From the NCBI GenBank assembly GCA_963281255.1, contig OY725488.1:2579986-2643985 (forward strand): 64,000 nt of DNA, written 5' to 3'. Within the stretch, counting starts at the first letter, position 1, and each line of letters opens with the position of its first letter. The notes below the pieces were generated by a model that ran no database searches, had not been told where the DNA came from, and saw nothing but the letters and a program-made list of their open reading frames with translations. Below, one piece after another: positions 45,765 to 55,810 of this stretch. A program made the translations under genes and the position numbers. Source of the stretch: Aphrocallistes beatrix (Eukaryota > Porifera > Hexactinellida > Sceptrulophora > Aphrocallistidae).

Positions 45765-46785
45765 GTATATAAGGCCTCACAGTAGCTTGCAGATTTGGGA
45801 CTATGGATGCGGTAGAAGATGGTTGAACTAATACATGAGCTGCCTTAAATCATTAACCACACACAATAGAGCTTAGGAATGTACTACCAACATATATAAA
45901 TATGGTGTCAAAGTACCCATATCCGTTGTTGAAATTTATTTGAGTCACCATATGGTTGTGCATTAGTTGGAATTTTTCATGGAATGTTGATACATTCCAG
46001 TGTTGCTATGGAAACTAGTTTTGGTCTATTGGGGCTATATCTTGAAAACCGCGATAGCTAGACATTCAAATGTAATTCCATTTGATAGCCAAAAGACTAC
46101 TTCCTAATCAGCGATAATATAATTTTGACGTCTAAGTTCAATGGTATTCGACAAATTACAAAAATGTGACCAATATGATAAATTGTCTAATAACTCGTAA
46201 ACCATTAAATTTAGACAAATACATTATATTATCACTTAATAGGAAATAGTATTTCGGGTATCAAATGAAATTACATTTGAATGCCTAGCTATCGCGGTTT
46301 TCAAGATATAACTCCAAAAGACCAAAAACGTTTCCATAACAACACTGGAATGTAGCAACATTCCATGAAAAAATTCCAACTATTCGCATTAACCCATTCA
46401 CATCTCAGTTCTATGCGAAAAATTTATAATAAAAACACCTAGAAGTGCCCTTAAACGACCTCTGAAAATCACCAAATTTGTCACAAATATAACCAAATGC
46501 AGCGGAACCATATGGTGGCTCATCTAAATTTTAACAACGGATATTGTTACTTTGACACCATATTTATATATGCTGGTAACAGTAGCGGATTTAGGAGTAT
46601 GCGGCCGCACAGGGCCCCACATTCCTAAATCCGGCACTGGCTGGTAATATATTCCTAAGCTTTATTGTGCTTTGTTAATGATTTAAGGCAGCTCATGTAT
46701 TAATTAGTCAACCATTTTCAATCGCATTCCTAGTCCCAAATCCGCAAGTTAATGTGAGGCCTTATATACAGTAGGTTATGCTATT
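45765..46785. repeat. 1-kb palindrome of repeats R-C and R-D in the mariner
   Basis: Outer arms (TGTATATAAGGCCTCAC and its complement) are R-C, also seen at 18575. The inner arms from about 45967 to 46388 (ATTCCAGTGTTGCTATGGAA mirrored by TTCCATAACAACACTGGAAT, and CTAGCTATCGCGGTTTTCAA) form a second palindrome, R-D, with a looser relative at 60165-60465. No coding sequence. Confidence 0.65.
46580..46639. mobile_element. 60-bp hAT-like MITE, 8-bp duplication GCTGGTAA
   Basis: CAGTAGCGGATTTAGGA pairs with TCCTAAATCCGGCACTG, leaving about 26 bp in the middle. GCTGGTAA is present at 46572-46579 and 46640-46647. The R-C copies at 18705 and near 45890 lack it, giving two empty sites. Confidence 0.85.
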
Positions 46786-46795
46786 GCTTTATCAG

Positions 46796-47266
46796 CAGGG
46801 GTGTAGTGCTCAAATTTCTTTTGGGGGAGCACTTATAAAAGAATATAATATATTCTTTTATAAGCGCTCCCCCAAAAGAAATTTTTTCGCTTTTTCGGAC
46901 ATATGAAGAGAGGCTTAGAGAGCTATGTCGCGCGAAAACGTTGCAAAAAGTGTAATTGTGCCGCTTTTTCAGCCTACAGGTATAATACAAATATACGATC
47001 TCCCGCGATATAACTCAATGTCACGCTAAAAGTACTAATGTCCCGTTATTTTGCATGCAGAGTTTGGCATGTATGCTTTCAGTACATTATAAAACAGTCG
47101 ACTCCACAATCCATTATTGCCAAACGATTCTATAGGTAATAACAATCGTCGAGTTAAGTGAGGGAGCGCCGATCCCCTTAAATTTGTAGTGAGGGAGCGC
47201 TGCTCTCCCTTGAATTTGTAGTGGGGGAGCGCTGCTCCCCCCGGCTTCCCCTACACTACACCCCTG
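46796..47266. mobile_element. hAT-like element with 8-bp duplication TTTATCAG
   Basis: 471 bp. Ends CAGGGGTGTAGTG and its complement; TTTATCAG at 46788-46795 and 47267-47274. It contains the GAGCRCTTATAAAAGAATAT palindrome near the left and three copies of GGGAGCGCTGCTC-like words near the right. No transposase. Confidence 0.85.
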
Positions 47267-47579
47267 TTTATCAGGCGATAAATCACCAAAAACAGTAATA
47301 AGGTGATCTAGACATTCCTACGGACTTAAACTTCTGCTGTAATCGTAATACATATGTAGATAATTGCTCGAAAATATCTTTTAAGTTACATTTCTTAACA
47401 AATTCAAAATATACCAAATGTCTCTAGTATAAGGATATAAATCCCAAAAACACGCGAATCGATCAGTTTGAAAATTATACTCTAATCTTCAGATATGCAG
47501 AGTATTCTATTAGAACTCTAATAATAGCAGTGTGGTATGATTTTAATAGTGAGTCACAAAACTTTCCTAGTGACCCTCG

Positions 47580-48146
47580 TATTCAATACATCATTATGAT
47601 TTAATTAGGGAAAAGTAGGACTTCTGATGTGGATATGTATATTTGCAAACGGATAATACAAGCAAGTAGCGAAGCAGGATAATTTAATAATTGTGATTTA
47701 TAGGAAAGTGTTCTAAGTGCCCAAAGGGGGAATGATTCGAACAAGAAGTGTTACCCAACAGCGCAGAGCTAGCAAGCGAAGCATGCTCGTGAAATAAATA
47801 CCAGAGGTGATCTTCACTTTGGGTCTTAAAGAATCCTAAAATCAGAGTTAAAGTCGGACTAAAAGGAACATGAAGTCGGTAGAGATCCAATTTTGTTGTC
47901 TTATTAGAACCGATCAACATCAAAGGTTTTTATACTTTTTTTCAAATGGATCTAATAGCCATATTGACAAAATGGTGCTACAATGTCAAGAGCTGATTAA
48001 GATATGACATCTGCGTCTACCGAGACTTTGAGTGGTTTATTGACCGAACTTTACCAATAAAATCATAACTTATGAACCAATGGTCAGATCTAAATACTTT
48101 TTTTTATTTGATCAGAATTTTATTTCTGAAAGCACTTACTCGTACA
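47580..48146. other. Spacer with Helitron-like and TTAA-element scraps
   Basis: 47700-47790 carries a decayed Helitron-like 3' end (AGCAAGCGAAGCATGCTCGTG). 47985-48135 matches an internal part of the TTAA-flanked element (GACCGAACTTTACCAATAAA, TGATCAGAATTTTATTTCTG). No gene. Confidence 0.5.
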
Positions 48147-49485
48147 TAGCAATCTTTCTTTCATTTCTAAGATCACTGAGAGGGCCGCTTCCATCCAGGT
48201 CGTGAATCATCTTACATTACATCATCTCTTCCCCGGGACGCAGTCTGCCTATCGTAAACACCACAGTACGGAGACTGCACTCCTGAAGGTCACAAACGAC
48301 ATCCTCCTCAGCATGAATCGCCAACACGTATCTCTTCTGGTTCTTCTTGATCTTAGTTCAACCTTCGACACTGTCGACCATACCATCTTACTCCACCGTC
48401 TCCAGTCTCATTTCGGCATTTGCGGCTCTTCTCTGTCTTGGTTTGAATCTTACCTCTCTGGTAGGACTCAATTCGTCTCGATTAAGGGTTCTAATTCCTC
48501 CAATATCCCGGTCCAACACGGAGTTCCTCAGGGTTCTTGTCTTGGTCCGCTTCTCTTTAGCCTCTATACTAGTCCTCTATTCGACCTCATTAGGTCCCAC
48601 CTCCCCGACATGCACTGCTATGCCGACGATACTCAGGTCTATCTTTCTTTTAAACCCGGTTCCATCTCTTCTGAAGAATCTGCTTTCTCCGCCATCCAAT
48701 CTTGCATCTCCGCGATCCGTTCCTGGCTCCTCACCAACAAGTTGCTTATCAATGACACCAAGACTGAGTTCCTTATAATAGGGACTCGTCAACAACTATC
48801 TAAGGTTCAAACTGATAGCATCTCTGTTGGTGAGTCGAGAATCTCTTCTTCCAAAGAAGTACGGAATCTTGGAACTTGGCTCGACAATACCCTCTCAATG
48901 TCTACTCAGGTCAGCAAAGTTGCCTCCTCCTGCTTCTATTACATCTATAACATCCGGCGTATTAGAAAGTATCTCTCTAGGGAAGTCTGTGAAACTCTTG
49001 TCAATTCTCTTATCACATCTCGTCTTGATTATTGTAACAGTATCTTGTATGGTTGCCCCTCATCCCTCTTAGCTCGACTCCAGCGAGTCCAGAACAGTGC
49101 AGCCAGGCTTATCTACAATGTCTCTCGTACCTTTTCGTCATCTCCTCTTCTTATTAACCTCCACTGGCTGCCTGTTAAACATCGTATCCTTTTCAAAATC
49201 CTCCTCATAACTTACAAAGCTATCCATTCTCTTGCTCCGGACTATATCATCCAGCTCATACAGGTTAAGTCATCCAATCGTACTCTACGATCATCCAACG
49301 CCATCCTCCTTGAGCATCCTACTATCAAATCTTCCAAAACTCTGGGTGATCGTGCATTCACTTTAGCTGCGCCTGTTGAGTGGAATCTTCTCCCTCCAAG
49401 CATTCGGAATGCCTCCTCACTTCTTCTCTTCAAAAAACTCTTGAAAACTCATCTTTTTCGTATCGCGCACGACACAACCACTTAA
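48147..49485 (+). pseudogene. LINE copy 2: 5'-truncated ORF2 with intact reverse transcriptase core
   Basis: Open without a stop from the truncation point to 49485. Contains SNLSFISKITERAASIQ-like fingers, STFDTVDHTILLHRL (family consensus SAFD, here Thr), HGVPQGSCLGPLLFS, CYADDTQVYLSF with the catalytic Asp pair, and the C-terminal SRLDYCNSILYGCP, NLHWLPVKHRILFK and HLFRIAHD. The endonuclease and the N terminus are absent, as in most genomic LINE copies, so it cannot act alone. Nearly identical to copy 1 over the shared part, which implies recent activity. The first in-frame Met is at 48202. Confidence 0.85.
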
Positions 49486-49499
49486 ATTAATTTCAATGC

Positions 49500-49585
49500 A
49501 TATACATACCTTACAAGCATACATACACATACATACGCATACATACACATACATACATACATACATACATACATACATACATACA

Positions 49586-49616
<31 letters not shown>
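49500..49616. repeat. (CATA)n microsatellite at the LINE 3' UTR
   Basis: Imperfect then perfect CATA repeats expanded from the CATATACATACC motif in the LINE 3' UTR. The true LINE 3' end (CTGCGCTATATAAATG) is missing downstream. Confidence 0.9.
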
Positions 49617-49617
<1 letters not shown>

Positions 49618-50173
49618 ACGTCGGGCGAAGAAATATACGAGACGAAAAATCCGGTGATGAAACATAAATATTGTTTCAGCCGCCCAGTATTATAGTTTAT
49701 GAAGTACTCAAATATTATTATATTCGTATTTGGTTCTGGAATTATTCATGAATCCTGATATTTAGTCCAATTGATAAAAAAAGCAAGGAATGTCATTTTG
49801 TAGATTCTGTTAATTATTACCCACTTTTCATGATTCACATTGCATGAAAGAGTTATTAATCAGAAACGAAAGTTTTTACTGGATATGGCTTACAGCGCCC
49901 TCAGACCGCCAGCAGGTTGATAACCATCCTAAAATCGTTCTGGTCACGGGAATGGCCTGTAGTCTAATTCAGATCATTTGATGAATGAGATGTTGAAAAT
50001 TCAAAGGGAAAAACGGAAATTAATTAACCAATAAATAAAAAATTTTAAATTAAGAGAGAAATACAGATATAATGAACGAAATAATTATTTATATTGCATA
50101 AAATCGTTGACTTAATTATCACGATACACTAAATCCAAACGTATTCAAATTTATAAAATCAACTTCAGTTAAC
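49617..50173. other. Spacer downstream of the dehydratase exon
   Basis: No recognisable exon. I looked on the minus strand for the rest of an ACT domain and did not find it. Confidence 0.4.
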
Positions 50174-50769
50174 CTGGTCAGTAATAAATAATTTGAAAGA
50201 ATTGTCATGATTAATACTTTTCTCAATCTTCTCTTCAGATATACCTTTATAAATAGGCATTTCAGACTTAACTTGATCTAAACCATTATTATTTGTAATA
50301 CACTCAAGAACAGAAGTCAACTCAACATTAGATCCAGATATTATGGTCGCAACCTTTTTGCCTTTTAAATCACCAACTTTTCCAAACAATAATGCAGCAA
50401 CACAAACAGCTGCGGCACCTTCAACAATTAATTTATCTACTAATATAAGCTCGAACATAGCTTTTTTTATTTCAGCTTCAGAAACGATGACAATTTTATC
50501 CACAAAATGGTTTGCAATAGCAAATGAATTCCTTCCAACGCATGGAACTGCTAATCCATCAGCTAATGTTTTACTAGTAGAAACAGAAATTGGATGCCCA
50601 GCCTTAATTGCTTCAGAAAAACTAGGACAATGGTCAGATTCAACACCAATAATCAAAATCTCTGGATGGACTGATTTAACTGCTAGTGAAACTCCGGCAA
50701 TTAATCCTGCACCACCCACAGGAATAATGAGTACTTCTATATCTGGGATCTTTTCCAAAATATCTAAAC
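50174..50769 (-). CDS. Exon of a threonine dehydratase / serine racemase family enzyme
   Basis: A fold-type II PLP enzyme fragment of about 198 residues. GLDILEKIPDIEVLIIPVGG, then AGLIAG, is the phosphate-binding loop region; ESDHCPSF, KTLADGLAVP, VEGAAAVCVAALL and IISGSNVE follow in family order. The PLP-binding Lys would be encoded upstream. The exon begins after an AG at 50771-50770 on the minus strand (CATTATAG), entering with two bases of the GGT codon. The frame can run to TGA at 50165, but CAG|GTTAAC at 50174 is a possible donor, and NSFKLFITDQ just before it looks like the first strand of an ACT domain, so the exon may be internal. No upstream or downstream exon was found in the window. 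The enzyme would deaminate Thr or Ser, or racemise Ser, in the cytosol. The frame is clean and probably functional; which substrate is used cannot be said. Confidence 0.8.
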
Positions 50770-51052
50770 CTATAATGTTGAGAAAAAATTAAGGACAAAC
50801 ATTTTAAGATATAACGATAATAAATAAAGGAAACAAAAAGTAGACGAAAGTATACATTATGATCAGGAAGCCAACAATGAATTCATTCCAACTTAATCGA
50901 GCACACTCACAAGATACTAGAATTACATGTTTTTCAAATTAATTAACAATCATGCAATTTGACTAGAAAATAAAATAAAATAAATAATAGTAATAATACA
51001 TACTATACATTTATATAGCGCAGATTCCATATTAATAAGGGTATGTACTCTA

Positions 51053-51473
51053 ATTAGACAAAAGTATTTGAAATAATTGCTATTTTCCATTATAATTAGT
51101 TATAAAGTTGGTCTATTCATGAGTAAATGTAATCAAACTATTACAGGTACCTTAATTTCGATGCTTTTATTGATTTATTCATTTCCAAGGTTAAGATTAA
51201 TCAAACTGTGCCACTTCATGTATATCATCATGTATAATGGTAATGGGAGTGAAAAGTGGCACAAAGTGACATATATTGATAAGAATTCAACTTATGAATG
51301 AATATAGCAATAGAAGGCTTAAAACTTCTGCAATTCTAATGTGGAGAATATGAATTTGAAATCGAAATTACAGTTTCTGCTACAGTTTGATTACGTTTCT
51401 CTCCATGAATAGACCCATTTTATAACTGGTTATGATGGAAAATATTAAGGATTTCAGATACTAATGTCCGGTT
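51053..51473. mobile_element. Tc1-like MITE in the LINE copy 4 UTR
   Basis: CTAATTAGACAAAAGTATTT at the left mirrors the complement of CTAACCGGACATTAGTATCT at the right. It splits the LINE 3' UTR exactly where copy 1 is continuous. Decayed ends; related in style to the MITEs at 29603 and 39660. Confidence 0.55.
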
Positions 51474-52281
51474 AGAGTATATGCATGAACGTATGTAGTA
51501 TATGTATGTATGTTTGTAATGAATGGATATGCGTTGAAATTCAATTAAGACTTGTACGTATATTGTGATTAATTAAATGGCTGTAGGCTGTGCGATCACC
51601 CATGGTTTTTGAAGATTTGATAGTAGGATGTTCAAGGACGAATTGGTATTGGATGATCGTAGAATGCGATTGGATGTCTAAACCTGTATACGTTGGATTA
51701 TATACTCCGAAACAAGGGAATAGGTGGCATTGTAAGTTATGAAGAGGATTTTGAAGAGGATACGATGTTTAATAGGAAGCCAGTGGAGGTTGATAAGTAG
51801 AGAAGAGGAAGAGAAGGTGCCCTGAGACATTGTAGATTAGTTTTGCCGCGGACTGTCCAGGACATGCTGGAGTTAAGCTAGGAGGGATGAAGGGAAACCA
51901 TACTAGAGGGCATTATGATAATCAAGACGAGATGTGATAAGAGCATCAACGAGAGTTTCACAGATTCGCCTATGGAGATACCTTCTAATACGTCAGATGT
52001 TATACAAGTAGTAAAATAAGAAAAACTTTGCTGACCTGAGCAGACAATGAGAAGGTGTTCCAGCGAAGTTCTTAGATTTCGGATTTCTTTGGAAGAAGAG
52101 ATTTTCGACTCACCAACAGAGATGCTATCAGTTTGAAATTTAGATAGTTTTTACGAGCTCTTATTATAAGGAAATCAGTCTTGGTGTCATTGATAAGCAA
52201 CTTGTTGGTGAGGAACCAGGAACGGATCGCAAGATAGAACTGAGTATCGTCGGCATAGCAGTGCATGTCTGGGTGTTGGAA

Positions 52282-52785
52282 CAGAGGCGCAAAGTACGGT
52301 GGTGCAAGTACACCACTGACACTCTGAAATAAAAGTGTCGGTGGTGAAAGGTGGTGCAGCTGCTAGCTGTACTTTCTAATTTCAACTCTTACAATTTAGC
52401 CACTACTCTTAAGGAAATATTTAATAATTTTTTCAAAAAATCTCTGTTGAAATGACGAGGCATAACAAGAAATCTAAAGTTTGTCTATATTGTGTGTATA
52501 ACATGGATTAATAGTGTTGATGAAACCGACAGATTCATTACTAGATCGATATTGTAACTAATATATTTAATTCACTACTAGTATGGCAGGAACGAAGGTT
52601 AAAATTACCTTTCTCGATGTTGCACTATCAACTACTACATACGTACTATGTATATACGATATGACATATAGTTTAGAAAGTGTAGTAACGAACTGAGAAT
52701 TTTAAAGGTATTGGTCCTATAAAAATAGCTGTATTGAGGTGCACCACTGGCACTTTTAATAACAAGTCAAAAGTTTGCGCCTATG
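52282..52785. mobile_element. hAT-like MITE with 8-bp duplication TGTTGGAA
   Basis: 504 bp. Left CAGAGGCGCAAAG; complement of right CATAGGCGCAAAC. TGTTGGAA at 52274-52281 and 52786-52793. GGTGGTGCA/TGCACCACT words are repeated near both ends. Confidence 0.85.
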
Positions 52786-52930
52786 TGTTGGAACCTATGA
52801 AGGTCGAAAAGAGGACTGGTATAGAGGCTAAAGAGAAACAGACAAGAACACAGAGGAATTCCGTGTTGGACCAGGACATTGGAGGAATTAGAACTCTTCA
52901 TTGAGACGAATTGTGTCCTACCAGAAAGGG

Positions 52931-53450
52931 AATTCGAATTCACAATATTCGTATTTCTCAATTTATAATCTTTTAATCATTCTATATATATATATATATA
53001 GTGGAACCTCCGTAATCCGACACCTCTGTAATCCGACAATTTAATGATTTTCCAGTAATGCAAATTCGACATGTATAATCCGACAATTTTTTTGTCTATC
53101 AAATAATGTCGGATTATGGAGGTTATTTTACCTCCATAATCCGACAAATTATTCTTCTTTTAATAATGTCAGATTATGGAGGGGTTATTTTACCTCTTTG
53201 ATCAGTCAAATTATTCGTCTGTTAAATATTGTCGGATTGTGGAGGTTATTTTACCTCCATAATCCGACATTTGGCTGATTTTCCACAAATGTCGAATTAT
53301 GGACGTTATTCGATAATCCGACAATTTGCGAATCCGACATTTTTTTCGTCTCCCATTGAATGTCGGATTATTGAGGTTCCACTGTATATAGAAAGATTAA
53401 AATATTATAAATTAAGAAATTCGAATATTGAGAATTCGAATTCGAAGTTA
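52931..53450. repeat. Palindromic element interrupted by a pogo-like MITE
   Basis: GAATTCGAATTCACAATATT, CTCAATTTATAAT and CTATATA on the left are mirrored by TATATAGAAAG, ATTATAAATTAAGAAATTCG and GAATTCGAATTC on the right. The MITE at 52999-53384 sits at the TA centre. Confidence 0.6.
52999..53384. mobile_element. Pogo-like MITE built from ATAATCCGACA repeats
   Basis: Right end TTGAGGTTCCACTG then TA; left end TAGTGGAACCTCCGTAATCC (C to T at the first base). At least ten copies of TAATCCGACA or its complement. The middle has about three tandem units in which GGATTATGGAGGTTATTTTA and its mirror alternate. Confidence 0.8.
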
Positions 53451-53949
53451 AATTATGCGTATCTCTTACAAATTAAATACCCTTGATTGCAAAATAACTT
53501 AGCAATATTGGAGCGATGACGAGATGATATCCGCTGGAAAGGACTATTTTATTAAATAACTTCGCCATAGTCTGTTTTCCATTATTCCCTACTCTAATAC
53601 GAGTTTTTTTTTTATTTTGAACATATTTAATGAATGACTAAGAACAACATGTATCATATTACATAATAGAAAGGTTAAAATGGCAATAAAAAAGGTCTTC
53701 ACAATACTTTTCTGCTTTCTTTCTTTGTTTCTCCTACTCGCTTGCTCTGTACACACATTGTGTGAATAGTAAAATATGAATACTTCCGTTTCAATATTTC
53801 AAAATATGAGATTTGATAGCTCGAAACAGACATCACACGAACAGTCCAAAATGATGTTCCAAGGGTCTGTTTCTAGAAAAGAGGTAAACAAGTAATAATA
53901 TCTACAAAATTTAATTAAATGGTTTATAATTTCAAAAGTCGGATAACAA
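53451..53949. other. Spacer, nothing recognised
   Basis: AT-rich. The CTCGCTTGCTCTGTACACAC segment near 53737 may be a very old Helitron-like 3' end. No gene. Confidence 0.35.
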
Positions 53950-54222
53950 TAGGGTGCATCGGTTGGGGTCAATTACATTTGTTCAATTATAATTACGAAT
54001 CAATTTCAAGGCAAGTAAAATTTTCAATTACTACAATTACACTTCAATTACAGTGTAATTGTAATTAATTACTAATTACACAATTATCCCTGGAACAACT
54101 AAGCTTGAAAAGTATAAATAGGATTCATTTTCACTTTCAGTTCACTTCAATTTATTTTCAATTTCACTTTCAATATCCCAAGTTGTTCCAGGATTATAAT
54201 TGCAATTGACCCCAACCCTGAA
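53950..54222. mobile_element. hAT-like MITE (GTTGGGGTCAATT ends)
   Basis: Left GGGTGCATCGGTTGGGGTCA; complement of right CAGGGTTGGGGTCAATTGCA. The interior repeats CAATTAC/GTAATTG words and mirrored CTTGGGATATTGAAAGTG-type sequence. The left end is decayed and no duplication was verified. Confidence 0.55.
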
Positions 54223-54282
54223 CTGTGATGCAACTATTTTTGCGCCAGGGTCTTTGCTGTATTGATACAAATGCATTTATAC

Positions 54283-54640
54283 CAGGGTTGCCGTGGGAAT
54301 GAAATTCCCATCCCCATAGAATTCTCGTGGGAATGAAATTCCCATCCCCATAGAATTCTCGTGGGAATCCCCACGGGGATTCCCGTGGGAAACCTGTGGG
54401 AATCCCCATGAGGATTACTATAGGACCCTGTGGGAATCCCCATGGAGATCCCTAAAGCAATCCTATGGGAATCTCCACAGGACCCTGTGTTAATCCCCAT
54501 AGGAATCCTATGGGAATCTCCATAGGACCTTGTGTTAATCCCCATAGGAATCCTATGGGAATCTCTATAGGACCCTGTGTGAATTCCATAGGAATCCTGT
54601 GGGAATCCCCATGGGGATTCCCATTCCCACGGCAACCCTG
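54283..54640. mobile_element. hAT-like MITE built from GGGAATCCCCAT repeats
   Basis: 358 bp. Ends CAGGGTTGCCGTGGGAATG and its complement; flanks ATTTATAC and ATTTGTAC match at 7 of 8. The interior is a dense series of GGGAATCCCCATAGGAATCC-like units. The long reading frames here are by-products of the repeat. Confidence 0.75.
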
Positions 54641-55102
54641 ATTTGTACCGAAGAACTTCCTTAGATATAATTTGCATGACTTATGAAGAATATTGTTTGG
54701 ATAGCGCCGGCCATGATCATAGTAAACTATTACTCGATAATCTTCTGAATTTAAACTGAACTAAAATGTTTCGCTTATTTATTGCATCTGACAATTGTAT
54801 CCGAATTATTATATTCTGGCAAATCTTAAAAACATCTCGGAGGATGGCATATACAGGGAATGGGTCCTATCCCTAAGGGGCTGATACTTTGAAAATAATT
54901 GTTTAAAATTTGTGGGAAAAATTCTGGGTTATACTACTATTTTCACATGTTGGTCGCTTGGCCATAGCAATATCAATACTGATAATTATATATGAATTTC
55001 AATGAAGCATTTATTTCAGTAAACACAGGCGGGAGCTCCCAGACCTTCGGCGTCTATGATGTTTTCTCGTTTATCCTGAAATAGTCATTTTTATCTACAT
55101 AT
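54641..55102. other. Spacer, nothing recognised
   Basis: No recognisable gene or element boundary. Confidence 0.35.
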
Positions 55103-55810
55103 GTAGAGGGTGCGTCAAAAGCAACAAGGAATAATTTGTATTATTGAAAATTGTTCTACGAGAGATATAATCTGCAAAGTAAAAGTAACAAATACAATTT
55201 GCTAGTATTAATTGAAAGCAAATATACTTACCTTTTAGATCTTGCAAATTCCTTACAAGGTATTTCTCTTTCTCCTAAATCTCATATTTCAAGCTTGGAG
55301 TCTCATTTGTTAAGCAATATTCTTCCTTTTACTCCAGAGAACAGAGTCCGTTTATTTTAGATATCGACGAACAATTAAGAGGACACCATGAAAGGCAATA
55401 TGGTTTAGCTCCAGTCCCCACTTTTGGTTTTGTATGTATCCCCTTCAACAGGATCCTTTGGATGGAGAACAGGAATAGAAACGTCGGTCAAATGTCTCTA
55501 CTGAGTTCTTGCATCTTAAAATGGAAAGTGATCTGCTGCAGAGAAGGATTATGGAGGCTAGGTTAAATATTTGTGACATAAAATATGGGGAAAATAACTT
55601 CACATAATGTATTCTCATTGATTAAGCTAGTGATAAAATCATCATTAAAAGTTGTGGTTCATTATAATAATCGTCCTCTAGTGCATCCCTAGTCCAGATT
55701 ATTCAAGTAGATGGCAGGCCTTATATACAGTAGGTTATGACCAAGGGTATCCATGCGCTGCAATACCGGTGGAAGAAGTGTATAGACCTTAAAGGGGATT
55801 AGATTGGAAA
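55103..55810 (+). pseudogene. Mariner-like scraps, including a transposase C-terminal tail
   Basis: GAGGGTGCGTCAAAAGCAAC at about 55109 looks like a mariner-type end. At 55738-55805 the plus strand encodes KGIHALQYRWKKCIDLKGD, the usual last residues of mariner transposases (a KGI-L-RW-KCI-L-GDY pattern). TTATATACAGTAGGTTATG just before it also occurs at the edge of the R-C palindrome. The frame at 55151-55360 has no recognised motif. Confidence 0.45.

Larger units (their letters stand above)
44731..47579 (-). mobile_element. Mariner element enlarged by nested insertions
   Basis: Ends CGAGGCTCAGTAGGAAAGTT and the complement of CGAGGGTCACTAGGAAAGTT, with TA on both sides. The 2.85-kb length exceeds the usual 1.3 kb because a 1-kb palindrome (45765-46785) and a hAT-like element (46796-47266) lie inside. 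Confidence 0.75.
50975..52930 (-). mobile_element. LINE copy 4, inverted, 5'-truncated, two insertions
   Basis: The 3' end (complement of TATTAATATGGAATCTGCGC then TATATAAATG) is at 50975-51045. The UTR and C-terminal coding part run 51475-52281 (MHCYADDTQFYLAIRSWFLT and NKLLINDTKTDFLII survive at 52072-52266, with a deletion after YLA). GRTQFVSMKSSNSSNVLVQH and GIPLCSCLF lie at 52800-52925. A Tc1-like MITE (51053-51473) and a hAT-like MITE (52282-52785) interrupt it. Many stops; dead. Confidence 0.8.

Noticed and set aside
49500..49616. Minus-strand frame rich in YVCM repeats
   Set aside because: It is a product of the (CATA)n microsatellite.
54194..54677. Minus-strand frames coding for a repeated MGIPTGF / DSHRIPMGI protein
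   Set aside because: The periodicity comes from the GGGAATCCCCAT words of a hAT-like MITE; there is no codon-level evidence of a gene.
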